From Acidobacteriota bacterium (GTDB lineage: Bacteria > Actinomycetota > Actinomycetes > Actinomycetales > Microbacteriaceae), in NCBI GenBank assembly GCA_019352055.1, contig JABBOB010000027.1, positions 1 to 39,757 of the forward strand: DNA of 39,757 nt, read 5' to 3'. Below, piece after piece: positions 21,291-29,268 of the stretch. The translations under genes and the position numbers were made by a program. The notes under the pieces are model-generated. The model was not told the origin of the DNA, did no database searches, and saw only the letters and a list, made by a program, of their open reading frames with translations. Every line of letters starts with the position of its first letter. Positions within the stretch are counted from its first letter, which is position 1.

Positions 21291-22922
21291 ATGAGCGATG
21301 CGTGGTGGCGCCGCGCCGTGATCTACGAGGTGTACCCGAGGAGCTTCGCGGACGGGAACGGCGACGGCGACGGCGACCTGCGGGGACTCCGCGCGCGCCT
21401 GCCCTACCTCCGCGACCTCGGAGTGGACGGGATCTGGATCGCACCCTGGTACCCGTCGCCGATGGCCGACGGCGGCTACGACGTCAGCGACTTCACCGGC
21501 ATCCATCCCCTGTTCGGCGAACTCGCGGACGCCGACGCGGTGATCGCGGAGGCGCACGCGCTCGGCCTGCGGGTCATCACGGACATGGTCGCGAACCACA
21601 CGTCCATCGAGCACCCGTGGTTCGCCGCCGCGCTCGCGGCGGGGCCCGGGTCGCCGGAGCGGGCGCGCTATCTGTTCCGCGACGGCCGCGGCGATTCGGG
21701 CGAGGAGCCGCCCACGAACTGGATCAGTGCGTTCGGGGGTTCCGCGTGGACTCGCATCACCGAAGCGAACGGCGCACCGGGGCAGTGGTACCTCCACCTG
21801 TTCGCGGAGGAGCAGCCCGACCTGAACTGGTCGGACGAGGCGGTCAGGGCCGACTTCGACCGCATCCTGCGGTTCTGGTTCGACCGCGGGGTCGACGGGA
21901 TGCGGATCGACGCGGCACCCGCGCTCGCCAAGGCGCCGGCGTTCCCCGACGCCGACTACGGCGGCGACCCGCGGTTCGTCACGATCCGGTGGGTCGGCAA
22001 CCCGCACTGGGACGTCGACGCCGTCCACGAGGTGTTCCGCCGGTTCCGGGGCGTCGCCGACGAGTACGCCGACCGCATCTTCGTCGCCGAGGCGGTGGTC
22101 TCCAGCGCCGAGCGACTCGCCGCCTACCTCGGCCCCGACGAGATGCAGACGGCGTTCAACTTCCCCTACCTCAAGAGCGCCTGGGACGCCGACGCGCTCC
22201 GGAGCGTGATCGATGACACCCTCGAGCAGTTCGTGCCCATCGGCGTGCCCCCGACGTGGGTCACCTCGAGCCACGACGAGGTGCGCCTCCGCACCCGGTT
22301 CGGGCGGCGGACGACGTCCTCCGCGCACTTCGCGGACGGGCAGGGGGAAGCGGTCGACCTGGAGCTCGGGCTTCGCCGCTCGCGCGCCTCCGCGCTGCTC
22401 ACGTTCGCGTTGCCCGGCACGGCCTACCTGTACCAGGGGGAGGAGCTGGGGCTGCCGGAGGTGGACGACCTGCCCGACGGGTCGATCACGGACCCGGTGT
22501 TCCGGCGCACGGGCGGCGAGACCCGCGGGCGTGACGGCTGCCGTGTCCCGATGCCCTGGTCCGGGGACGAGCCGCCCTACGGTTTCTCACCGGACGGCAT
22601 CACGACGTGGCTGCCGCAGCCGAGCGGGTGGGACGGCCTGACCGTCGCCGCCGAGGAGGCCGACCCGGGTTCGATGCTCCGGCTGGTGCGCGACGCGCTC
22701 GCCCTCCGCCGGTCGGTGCCCGGCCTCCTGGGCGACGAATTCCGATGGGTGGGGCGCCGGGACGGTGTGCTCGAGTTCGACCGCGGCGGCGGCTTCACCT
22801 GCGTCGTGAACCTCTCCGGCAGCGTGGTCCCGATCGATGCGACCCGGCCGGTGCTGCTTGCGAGCACCGCCCCGGTCGACGGTCTGCTGCCGAACGACGC
22901 GGCGGCGTGGCTCAGCCGATGA
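21291..22922 (+). CDS. GH13 family alpha-glucosidase (copy 1)
   Basis: A 543-residue alpha-amylase-superfamily enzyme of the oligo-1,6/alpha-1,4-glucosidase type. Barrel start is VIYEVYPRSFADGNGDGDGD; region I is DMVANHT; the nucleophile is Asp207 in GMRIDAA; the acid/base is Glu267 in FVAEAVV. The third carboxylate, Asp329, is in SSHDEVR, where Ser327 replaces the usual Asn of the NHD motif. TAYLYQGEELGLPEV is typical of alpha-glucosidases. No signal peptide, so it should act on imported oligosaccharides. AAGGAG 5 bases before the ATG at 21291 decides the start; the upstream ATG at 21264 lacks one. It faces the LacI/ABC operon and resembles the copy at 29269. Confidence 0.92.
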   Translation: MSDAWWRRAVIYEVYPRSFADGNGDGDGDLRGLRARLPYLRDLGVDGIWIAPWYPSPMADGGYDVSDFTGIHPLFGELADADAVIAEAHALGLRVITDMVANHTSIEHPWFAAALAAGPGSPERARYLFRDGRGDSGEEPPTNWISAFGGSAWTRITEANGAPGQWYLHLFAEEQPDLNWSDEAVRADFDRILRFWFDRGVDGMRIDAAPALAKAPAFPDADYGGDPRFVTIRWVGNPHWDVDAVHEVFRRFRGVADEYADRIFVAEAVVSSAERLAAYLGPDEMQTAFNFPYLKSAWDADALRSVIDDTLEQFVPIGVPPTWVTSSHDEVRLRTRFGRRTTSSAHFADGQGEAVDLELGLRRSRASALLTFALPGTAYLYQGEELGLPEVDDLPDGSITDPVFRRTGGETRGRDGCRVPMPWSGDEPPYGFSPDGITTWLPQPSGWDGLTVAAEEADPGSMLRLVRDALALRRSVPGLLGDEFRWVGRRDGVLEFDRGGGFTCVVNLSGSVVPIDATRPVLLASTAPVDGLLPNDAAAWLSR

Positions 22923-23055
22923 CCCGGCGTGCTCCGAGGAGGCCGGCGCGGGGAGGCGGTCGCTCGGTCCGATCGACCGCGGCGAGGGCGCCGTCCCGGT
23001 CCTCGACCGGGATCGGGTCGATGATCTCGAAACTGTCCGGCACCCGAAGACTCAT
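22912..23055 (-). CDS. Possible 47-residue small protein
   Basis: A short frame MSLRVPDSFEIIDPIPVEDRD... with GGAAGG 8 bases before its ATG at 23055. It overlaps the 3' end of the first GH13 gene by 11 bases in convergent orientation. The N-terminal part is acidic and the C-terminal part Arg/Pro-rich. No family is recognised. The good ribosome site is the only positive evidence, so it may be spurious. Confidence 0.3.
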   Translation of the reverse strand: MSLRVPDSFEIIDPIPVEDRDGALAAVDRTERPPPRAGLLGARRVIG

Positions 23056-23133
23056 CGAGCTGCCCTTCCGGGGATGGTGTGATCGTGGGCGGCGCCGCCT
23101 GCAGTAATGTCGGCCCGCGGTGAGGGGGATCGG

Positions 23134-23592
23134 TTGGACGAGGACATCGACGTGATCGCCCGCCCGCGTTCGGCGGACGTCGCCTTCGGCCTGACTCTGG
23201 CGGCGGCGGCGGCCGTGCTCGTGGTCTCCGCGCTGATCCCGACGCAGATCGGACCGACCATCGCGCAGGCGCGCGCCGGCGCCGTCGCGAACGGGGTCTC
23301 GGTGGCGGCGCTGCAGCACGGGCTGGTGCTGCTGTCGATCACCTTCGTCGTGATCGGTGTCGTCGTCACGGGGCTGCTCGCCCTCTTCGCGTTCCGCGTC
23401 CACCGAGGGCACCGCCGGGCGCGGATCGGCATCGTGATCATCACCGTGCTCCTCGCGGCCACGCTCGATGGGCAGCTGATCCTGGCGGCGGTCGTCCTCG
23501 CCGTCGCCGACGTCCTGATGTTCCTGCCACCCGTGGCGTCGTGGCTCCGGTCCGTCGCCCCGAAGCGGGCCCTGAAGCTCGGGCGGCGCTGA
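23134..23592 (+). CDS. Hypothetical four-helix membrane protein
   Basis: A 152-residue protein with four predicted membrane helices: about residues 18-37 (FGLTLAAAAAVLVVSALIP), 65-90 (LVLLSITFVVIGVVVTGLLALFAF), 98-112 (IGIVIITVLLAATL) and 114-132. Loops are short and the C-terminus is basic (PKRALKLGRR). I recognise no family. The TTG at 23134 is chosen because GAGGGGGA precedes it and because the ATG at 23107 lies inside a TAATGT -10-like box (23105-23110); the ATG remains an alternative. It is convergent with the LacI gene, 12 bases away. Confidence 0.65.
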   Translation: MDEDIDVIARPRSADVAFGLTLAAAAAVLVVSALIPTQIGPTIAQARAGAVANGVSVAALQHGLVLLSITFVVIGVVVTGLLALFAFRVHRGHRRARIGIVIITVLLAATLDGQLILAAVVLAVADVLMFLPPVASWLRSVAPKRALKLGRR

Positions 23593-23604
23593 CCCGACGG
23601 TCTC

Positions 23605-24657
23605 CTAGCCGGGCGGTCGCGTGCTCGTCCGCCCGTCGGGTTCGGACTGTCCGGCCGGCGGTGCGGTGCTTCGCCGCACCACGAGGGTGACCGCTGCCGT
23701 CGTCACCCGATCGGTCACCTCCTCAGCACCGGAGAGCTCGTCCACCACGCTCCGCGCCGCGACCCTGCCCTGGTCGCGCGGGTCCTGCTTCACGGTCGTG
23801 AGACCGAACGACTCGCTCCAGTCGTGGTCGTCGATCCCGATGACCGACAGATCCTCCGGCACCCGAAGACCCAGCTCGGCCGCGGCGAGCATCGCGCCGA
23901 ACGCCATCTCGTCCGAGCCGGCGAAGATGGCCGTCGGGCGCTGCTCGGAGGCCAGCATCTCGAGGGCCGCGGCCTTCGCCGGGGGCATCAGGAACCCGCC
24001 GAGCGCGTACCAGTGGGGCTCCGGTTCGATGCCGACGTTCCGCAGCGCGCTCCGCCAGGCCTGGGACCGATCCTGGCCGACGCTGTGGTCCATCCCCCAC
24101 TCGGTCTCCCCGCCGAGGTGCCCGATCCGCCGGTGACCGAGTGCGAGGAGATGGTCCATGGCCAGCTTGCCGGCGGCCAGGTCGTCGATGCCGACGCTCC
24201 GGACTCCGCGCACCGGCGATCCGACGACGATCGCGGGCATGCCCACGGTCCGCAGCTCGCGCCGCTCCTCCGCGGTGAAGTCGATGCCGAGCGCGATGAC
24301 GGCGTCGGCGCGCTTCCGGAGGAGCGCGTTGTTGAACAGCCGCTCGCGGTCGGTCGCGGTCGCAGCCAGGATGACCAGGAACGTGTCGTAGTTCTCGCGT
24401 CGCAGCACGCTGTCCACCCCCTCCACCACGGTGACGTAGAACCACCGCGCCGTGGACGGGATGACGATCGCGACGGCATGGTGCCGTCCGCCGGAGAGCC
24501 CCGACGCGGACGGGGACGGGACGTAGCCGAGCTGCGTGGCAGCGGCCCGGACCAGCTCGCGGGTTCGGGGCGAGACGTTCGGCAGTCCGCGGAGCGCGCG
24601 GGACACCGTCGCCGTCGACACCCCCGTGGCTTCCGCGACGTCGTGGATGCTCGTCAC
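23605..24657 (-). CDS. LacI family transcriptional regulator
   Basis: A 350-residue repressor. The N-terminal HTH reads SIHDVAEATGVSTATVSRALRG followed by the hinge VRAAATQLGYVPS, the LacI/GalR signature. A periplasmic-binding-protein-like sugar domain follows, with FAGSDEMAFGAMLAAAELGLRVPEDLSVIGIDD. The GTG at 24657 has AGGAG 7-8 bases upstream. It is the last gene of the leftward transporter operon, 13 bases after the 90-residue gene, so it is likely autoregulated. Two sites fitting the LacI-family consensus lie at the operon promoter (28390-28403) and before the second GH13 gene (29239-29252). The inducer is probably an alpha-glucoside. Confidence 0.93.
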   Translation of the reverse strand: MTSIHDVAEATGVSTATVSRALRGLPNVSPRTRELVRAAATQLGYVPSPSASGLSGGRHHAVAIVIPSTARWFYVTVVEGVDSVLRRENYDTFLVILAATATDRERLFNNALLRKRADAVIALGIDFTAEERRELRTVGMPAIVVGSPVRGVRSVGIDDLAAGKLAMDHLLALGHRRIGHLGGETEWGMDHSVGQDRSQAWRSALRNVGIEPEPHWYALGGFLMPPAKAAALEMLASEQRPTAIFAGSDEMAFGAMLAAAELGLRVPEDLSVIGIDDHDWSESFGLTTVKQDPRDQGRVAARSVVDELSGAEEVTDRVTTAAVTLVVRRSTAPPAGQSEPDGRTSTRPPG

Positions 24658-24670
24658 GGTCGTTCTCCTG

Positions 24671-24943
24671 TCAGCGCCGGGTGCGGTCCCGGGTCCATTC
24701 GTGCCCCGCGTTCGCCGCCGCGGCATCGGACTGGTCCATGCGGCGGAGCGCCTTGCGCTTGCCGCGCAGGAGCGAGACGACCATCGCGGCGAGCACGAGG
24801 GTGATGACCGCCCAGCCCACCGCCTGGTCGCCCCGGATCTCCGCGAACAGGGTGATGAGGAAGAAGGCGACGGCGAAGAACCCGAGGAACCCGATCCCGA
24901 GATCGAACCGCTCCGTGACCTGCCGCCGCCCTCGTCCGTCCAT
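24671..24943 (-). CDS. Small hypothetical membrane protein in the sugar-transport operon
   Basis: A 90-residue protein with two membrane helices (about residues 15-34, IGFLGFFAVAFFLITLFAEI, and 41-58, VGWAVITLVLAAMVVSLL) and a basic, hydrophilic C-terminal tail. Its ATG at 24943 shares one base with the stop of the upstream permease (TGATG), and the LacI gene starts 13 bases after its stop, so it is firmly inside the operon. No family recognised. An accessory role with the transporter is inferred from position only. Confidence 0.75.
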   Translation of the reverse strand: MDGRGRRQVTERFDLGIGFLGFFAVAFFLITLFAEIRGDQAVGWAVITLVLAAMVVSLLRGKRKALRRMDQSDAAAANAGHEWTRDRTRR

Positions 24944-25863
24944 CAGCCCTTCACGCCTCCTGCGGTCAGTCCCGCGACGATCCGGCGCTGGAAGATCAGC
25001 ACCAGGATGATCAGCGGGATCGTGACGACCACGCCCGCAGCCATGATGTTCGTGTACGGGATCTCGTGCGGCACCGTCGAGGAGAAGTTCGCGATCGCGA
25101 CCGTCACCGTCTGGGTCTGCGTCCCGGAGAGCACGCTCGCCAGCAGGTACTCGTTCCAGCTCGCGATGAAGGCGAGGATCGCGGTGGTGAAGACCGCGGG
25201 CGCCGCCAGCGGCAGGATCACGATGCGGAACGCCTGGAACGGCGTGCAGCCGTCGATCCGCGCCGCCTCCTCGAGCTCCCACGGCATCTCGCGGAAGAAC
25301 GAGTTCAGGGTGTACACGGTCAGCGGCAGCGCGCCGGCGATGTAGGGGATGATCAGCGCCTGGTACTGGCCGGACCAGCCGAGCGTCGAGAACAGCCCGA
25401 ACAGCGGGGTCAGGATCGCGACGCCCGGGAACATCGACGCGCCGAGGATGGCCCCCATCACGAGCCCCTTGCCGGGGAACTGCAGCCGCGCCAGCGCGTA
25501 CGCCGCAGAGATGCCGAGCACGAGCGCGATGACCGTGACCGCCACGTCGATGCCGAAACTGTTCGCGAGGGCGAGCCCGAGCTGGTTGCCCGCGGCCGTG
25601 TTGAACGCGTTCAGGTAGTTCGAGAACGTGATGTGCGAGAAGAACGGCGTCGTGTCGTAGGTGTACTTCGGGTCCCGGAACGAGGTGACGATCATCCAGT
25701 AGAACGGGAGGAGGCACCACACCACGATGACGACGGCCTGCACCGCGGTCCGTGCGGCCGCGCCGGCGGTTCGGCGACGCCGGGCGGCGGCCCGGGCACG
25801 GGATGCCTCGTTGACGACGGGGCGCTCGGCGATTCCGGCGGCCGGCCCTGCGACGGTGGTCAT
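24943..25863 (-). CDS. Sugar ABC transporter permease, MalG/AglG-like
   Basis: A 306-residue CUT1 permease with six membrane helices after a basic Arg/Ala-rich tail (residues 1-40). WCLLPFYWMIVTSFRDP is the typical first helix and loop of MalG proteins. The EAA coupling loop is EEAARIDGCTPFQAFRIVILPLA, followed by FIASWNEYLLASVL. The ATG at 25863 follows AGGAGG; it begins 2 bases after the end of the partner permease gene. It pairs with the MalF-like permease to form the transmembrane pore. Confidence 0.93.
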   Translation of the reverse strand: MTTVAGPAAGIAERPVVNEASRARAAARRRRTAGAAARTAVQAVVIVVWCLLPFYWMIVTSFRDPKYTYDTTPFFSHITFSNYLNAFNTAAGNQLGLALANSFGIDVAVTVIALVLGISAAYALARLQFPGKGLVMGAILGASMFPGVAILTPLFGLFSTLGWSGQYQALIIPYIAGALPLTVYTLNSFFREMPWELEEAARIDGCTPFQAFRIVILPLAAPAVFTTAILAFIASWNEYLLASVLSGTQTQTVTVAIANFSSTVPHEIPYTNIMAAGVVVTIPLIILVLIFQRRIVAGLTAGGVKG

Positions 25864-25865
25864 GA

Positions 25866-26900
25866 TCAAGCCTCCTTGGCGACGCGCTGGGACTTCTCGG
25901 GGTTCCCGGTCACGTTCGCTCCGAAGAAGCGGATGAAGAGGAAGGCCACCAGGAAGATGATGATGAAGGTGATCGTCGACAGGGCTGACGCGGAGTCGAT
26001 GTGCGAGGTCAGCTCGCGGACCACGAGGATCGACAGCGTCGTCGTCGCATCCCCGCCGCCGCCACCGCCCTGGGTGAGGATCGCGGGCAGGTCGTACATC
26101 CGCAGCGCATCGAGCGTGCGGAACAGGATCGCGACGACGAGCGCAGGACGCACCAGGGGGAGGGTGATCCGGACGAACGCCTGCGCGGTGCTCGCGCCGT
26201 CCATGCGGGCGGCCTCGTAGGTGTCCTCCGGGATCAGCTGGAGGCCGGCGAGGATCAGCAGCGCCATGAAGGGCGTCGTCTTCCAGGTGTCCGCGATGAT
26301 GATCGCCCAACGGGACGCCCAGAGGTCGGCCGTCCACAGGGTGTTGATGTGCAGCACGCTGTTCAGAACGCCGTTCGTGGCGAAGATGAAGTACCAGAGC
26401 TGAGCGGTGACGGCGGTCGGGATCGCCCACGGCACGAGCACGGCAGCGCGGAGGATGCCGCGGCCGCGGAAGTTGCGGTTCATGACGAGCGCCATCCACA
26501 TACCGATGACGGTCTCGAGTGTGACCGTCACCACCGTGAAGAAGAACGTGGCGAAGATCGCGTCGTAGAACTGGCTCTGGTTGGTGCCGGCGGGGCAGGT
26601 GATCGTCTTGCCGCCGGACTGGCACTGCTGGAGCAGCCAGTTGGTGTAGTTCTGCAGCCCGACGAACCCGCCCTTCTCGAACAGGCCGGTCTTCGGGTCG
26701 ATCGTCGCGAAGTCGGTCTGCAACGAGTTGATGATCGAGATGACGATCGGATAGACGACGACGACCGCCATGGCGATCAGCGTCGGGGCGAGCAGCGCGA
26801 ACGCGACGCGGGTGACGCGACGACGGTTCGCGTTCGCGCTCGCTCTGCCGGCGAGGTCGGGCGGTGTCCCGCCCGGACCGTTGGCGAGGGTGGTGGTCAT
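25866..26900 (-). CDS. Sugar ABC transporter permease, MalF/AglF-like
   Basis: A 344-residue CUT1 permease. The first helix is FALLAPTLIAMAVVVVYPIVISI; a roughly 50-residue extracytoplasmic loop contains two Cys residues (QQCQSGGKTITCPAG), possibly a disulfide. The coupling loop is YEAARMDGASTAQAFVRITLPLVRPA. A run of six Gly (residues ~288-293, TQGGGGGGDATT) marks the usual Gly-rich late loop. GGAGG lies 6 bases before the ATG at 26900. A strong hairpin separates it from the binding-protein gene upstream. Confidence 0.93.
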   Translation of the reverse strand: MTTTLANGPGGTPPDLAGRASANANRRRVTRVAFALLAPTLIAMAVVVVYPIVISIINSLQTDFATIDPKTGLFEKGGFVGLQNYTNWLLQQCQSGGKTITCPAGTNQSQFYDAIFATFFFTVVTVTLETVIGMWMALVMNRNFRGRGILRAAVLVPWAIPTAVTAQLWYFIFATNGVLNSVLHINTLWTADLWASRWAIIIADTWKTTPFMALLILAGLQLIPEDTYEAARMDGASTAQAFVRITLPLVRPALVVAILFRTLDALRMYDLPAILTQGGGGGGDATTTLSILVVRELTSHIDSASALSTITFIIIFLVAFLFIRFFGANVTGNPEKSQRVAKEA

Positions 26901-26944
26901 GGGTGCCTCCTTGCAGCCGACCGATGGGAATCAGGGGGGAAGTG

Positions 26945-26985
26945 GAGCGGGCCCGGTGCATCCGGTGGATGCACCGGGCCCGCTC
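26945..26985 (-). terminator. Intercistronic hairpin between binding-protein and permease genes
   Basis: Arms 26945-26963 and 26967-26985 are perfectly complementary over 19 bases with a GGT loop. It follows the binding-protein stop (27009) and precedes the permease start (26900). Such hairpins commonly give more binding protein than permease, by partial termination or by protecting the upstream mRNA. No strong T tract follows, so read-through is expected. Confidence 0.8.
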
Positions 26986-27008
26986 GGTTCTCGGTTGGTC
27001 TCCTCGGC

Positions 27009-28295
27009 TCAGCTGGTGGAGCCGGCCGCCTTGATGGCTGCGGAGATGGCGGACAGCGTCCCGGTCACATCGGGGTTCTGCCCGTTCGCGGCCTTGGTGA
27101 GGGCCGCGTAGGTGTTGTTCTCGATCGCCGTCGTGATCGCCGGGTAGTACGGGCTCAGCGGACGGGCGACGGCGTTGTCCAGCGAGGCCTTCAGCGTGGT
27201 CAGGTAGGGGAACTGCTTGACCAGCGTCGCGTTGGTGTACTCCGAGGCCAGAACCGGTGCGAGCGACGCCACCTTGATGTTCAGCTCCTGCGCCTGCGAG
27301 GACTCGAGGAACTTGATGAAGCTCAGCGCCGTCGTCTTGTGCTTCGAGAACATGCTGATCGCCAGGTTGTGGCCGCCGACCGCGCTCTTACCGGGGTAGC
27401 CGACGATGCCGAACTTGTCCTTGACCACGGAGGTGCCGTCGTTCTGGATCGCGCTGACCGCATACGGCCAGTTGGTCAGGAACAGCATCTTGCCGGTCTC
27501 GAACGCGGCGAGGCCCTGGGCCTCCTGGTAGGTCAGCGCCGCCTTCGGGATGTTCCCGTTCGCGAACGCCGTGGTCAGCCGGGTGAGCCCGGCGACCGCC
27601 TGCGGCGTGTTGAGCGTCGGAGCACCCTTCGAGTCGACGACCGTGCCGCCCGCGGAGGTGATCGCCTCGTTGAAGTTGACGGTGAGGCCCTCGTACTTCG
27701 CGAACTGGCCCGTGTAGCAGGGGATTCCTGCCTTCTTGGCGATGGGGCAGTCGGCCATCATCTCGTCCCACGTGGTGGGCGGGGTCTTCGAGCCGAGCAG
27801 GTCCTTGCGGTAGTAGAGGATCTGCGAGTCGGTGCTCGACGGCGCGGCGTACTGGATGCCGCTGTACTGACCGGTCGCCACCACGGACGGCAGGAACGGG
27901 GACGTGTCCAGCTTGTACGCGCCCGTGAGGGGCTGCAGCCAGCCCTTCGCTGCGAACTCGTCCGTCCACACGACGTCCGTCGAGACCACGTCGTAGTCGG
28001 ACAGCTTCTGCTGGAAGTGCTGCGCGAGGTCGTTGTGCTGCTGGTCGGCCTGGTCGGACTGCTGCTTGACCGTGACCTGCTGGTTCTTGTGCGCGGGGTC
28101 CTTGTTCCAGATCGCGGCGAGCTGGTTCACGACACCGCTGGTGTCCTTGCCCTGCACGTACGTGATCGGGCCCACTTCGCTCGCGCCGCTGCCGCCGCTG
28201 CTTCCGCCGCTTCCGCTGCTCGAACAGGCGACGAGGCCGAGGCCTCCGAGTGCGAGTGTCGCGGTTGCGGCCACGACACGGATCGCTGTCTTCAT
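27009..28295 (-). CDS. Sugar ABC transporter substrate-binding lipoprotein, AglE/MalE-like
   Basis: A 428-residue extracytoplasmic binding protein. A lipoprotein signal peptide precedes the lipobox LVAC with Cys24, followed by a Ser/Gly linker. The mature part has CUT1 features: YDVVSTDVVWTDEFAAKGWLQPL, YAAPSSTDSQILYYRKDLL, and EAQGLAAFETGKMLFLTNWPYA. The ATG at 28295 has GAGGAG 4-5 bases upstream; the ATG at 28307 would remove that site. First gene of the operon with two permeases, a small membrane protein and LacI. The two flanking GH13 genes suggest maltose-, trehalose- or other alpha-glucoside uptake. Confidence 0.94.
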   Translation of the reverse strand: MKTAIRVVAATATLALGGLGLVACSSSGSGGSSGGSGASEVGPITYVQGKDTSGVVNQLAAIWNKDPAHKNQQVTVKQQSDQADQQHNDLAQHFQQKLSDYDVVSTDVVWTDEFAAKGWLQPLTGAYKLDTSPFLPSVVATGQYSGIQYAAPSSTDSQILYYRKDLLGSKTPPTTWDEMMADCPIAKKAGIPCYTGQFAKYEGLTVNFNEAITSAGGTVVDSKGAPTLNTPQAVAGLTRLTTAFANGNIPKAALTYQEAQGLAAFETGKMLFLTNWPYAVSAIQNDGTSVVKDKFGIVGYPGKSAVGGHNLAISMFSKHKTTALSFIKFLESSQAQELNIKVASLAPVLASEYTNATLVKQFPYLTTLKASLDNAVARPLSPYYPAITTAIENNTYAALTKAANGQNPDVTGTLSAISAAIKAAGSTS

Positions 28296-28319
28296 TGAAC
28301 TCCTCATTGAGTCGGGTGA

Positions 28320-28354
28320 TGCACCTGGTGCAATGCGAGGTACCCGAGGTACCC
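28320..28354. repeat. Palindrome and tandem 9-mer in the binding-protein leader
   Basis: TGCACCTGGTGCA (28320-28332) is a 13-base palindrome with one central base. Next to it, GAGGTACCC is repeated twice in tandem (28337-28354), each copy containing the palindrome GGTACC. Both lie in the predicted 5' untranslated leader of the binding-protein gene. They could be binding sites or an RNA structure; no known element is recognised. Confidence 0.5.
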
Positions 28355-28364
28355 GCTTCGGGGG

Positions 28365-28403
28365 ACTGTAGATGAGTGCCCCCTGGCGATGCAAGCGTTT
28401 ACA
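28365..28403 (-). promoter_or_regulatory. Promoter and LacI-type operator of the sugar-transport operon
   Basis: On the minus strand TTGCAT (28394-28389), an 18-base spacer and TACAGT (28370-28365) form a good promoter. Overlapping its -35 box, TGTAAACGCTTGCA (28403-28390) matches the LacI/GalR-family operator pattern TGNAANCGNTTNCA at every fixed position. Repression by the LacI protein encoded in the same operon is the natural reading. Confidence 0.8.
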
Positions 28404-28445
28404 TCAGGCGTGACCGATCGGTGACCAGGCGCGGGCGTGCCGCGC

Positions 28446-29219
28446 TCAGAAGGTCACCCGACCGGTGGGCGACCACCGTGGATGGAGCTCCTGGAACAGG
28501 ACGATGCCGGTATCGCTCACCGCGTCGGCCGTCGCCGTGAACGTCAACGACAGACCCGAGTCGGCGAATCCCGCGACCGAGGCGCAGGACGCGATGACGT
28601 CACTGGCGAGGACGACCGCCAGCATGCACACCTGGCCGTCGGAGCGCTCCGCGGCGTAGACGACGGTCCCGGTCGTCGTCGAGTTGGCCAGGAAGCGGGT
28701 CGACGCGGGCAGCACACCGGTGGGGGCCGTCGCCGTCGACGGCAGCTCGTCATCGGCGTGCTGGGTGCGGTGGAACACGGCGAGCGCGGGGGGCTCCGCG
28801 GCGCTCGGGAACCGACCCGCGAGGAAGCCCGCGGCGCCCCCGACGAGCAGGGCGACGACGACCGCGCCGACGAGCACGCCGCGGGCGCGCCGCACCGGCG
28901 CAGCCGCACGGGCCGCGGTCGGCTTCTCCTGCTCGTCGGCCAGCAGGAGCGCGGCGCGGGCGGCATCGCGATCGGCGGACACGGCGGCGGCGGCGCGCTC
29001 GACGTCCTCGGCGGTGGTGTCGGCCGCGTCGCGGCGGAAGAGGGACCGCCGCGCCGCCTCCACGGTGTCGGCGGGGTCCGGGACGCCCGCCGGCGTGCGC
29101 TCACCCGGGTGCTCCGCCCACCACAGCTGGTCCAGCGGGTCGCCGGAGCCTGCGTAACTGCGGCGGAGGGCGGCGAGGAGCGAGGCGTCGGCGCCGACGC
29201 GTTCCCAGTCCGATGGCAT
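28446..29219 (-). CDS. Hypothetical single-pass membrane protein
   Basis: A 257-residue protein of unknown function. Residues 1-110 are a cytoplasmic, charged, Ala-rich and partly helical region (RRDAADTTAEDVERAAAAV). One membrane helix follows (about 113-135, GVLVGAVVVALLVGGAAGFLAG), then an exported domain with Thr/Ser-rich strands and two Cys residues (VCMLAVVLASDVIASCAS) that could form a disulfide. It reads toward the binding-protein gene but ends before that gene's promoter and operator. Its start lies 49 bases from the divergent second GH13 gene with a LacI-type site between. Confidence 0.75.
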   Translation of the reverse strand: MPSDWERVGADASLLAALRRSYAGSGDPLDQLWWAEHPGERTPAGVPDPADTVEAARRSLFRRDAADTTAEDVERAAAAVSADRDAARAALLLADEQEKPTAARAAAPVRRARGVLVGAVVVALLVGGAAGFLAGRFPSAAEPPALAVFHRTQHADDELPSTATAPTGVLPASTRFLANSTTTGTVVYAAERSDGQVCMLAVVLASDVIASCASVAGFADSGLSLTFTATADAVSDTGIVLFQELHPRWSPTGRVTF

Positions 29220-29238
29220 GCGTCATTGTGCTTCCGGC

Positions 29239-29262
29239 TGCAAGCGGTTGCGGCCATATGGT
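29239..29262 (+). promoter_or_regulatory. LacI-type operator and -10 box before the second GH13 gene
   Basis: TGCAAGCGGTTGCG (29239-29252) matches the LacI-family pattern TGNAANCGNTTNC with one deviation at the last base. TATGGT (29257-29262) ends 6 bases before the GTG start, a leaderless arrangement. The operator would cover the -35/spacer region. Together with the site at 28390 it suggests coordinated control of transport and hydrolysis. Confidence 0.7.
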
Positions 29263-29268
29263 GTCGCC

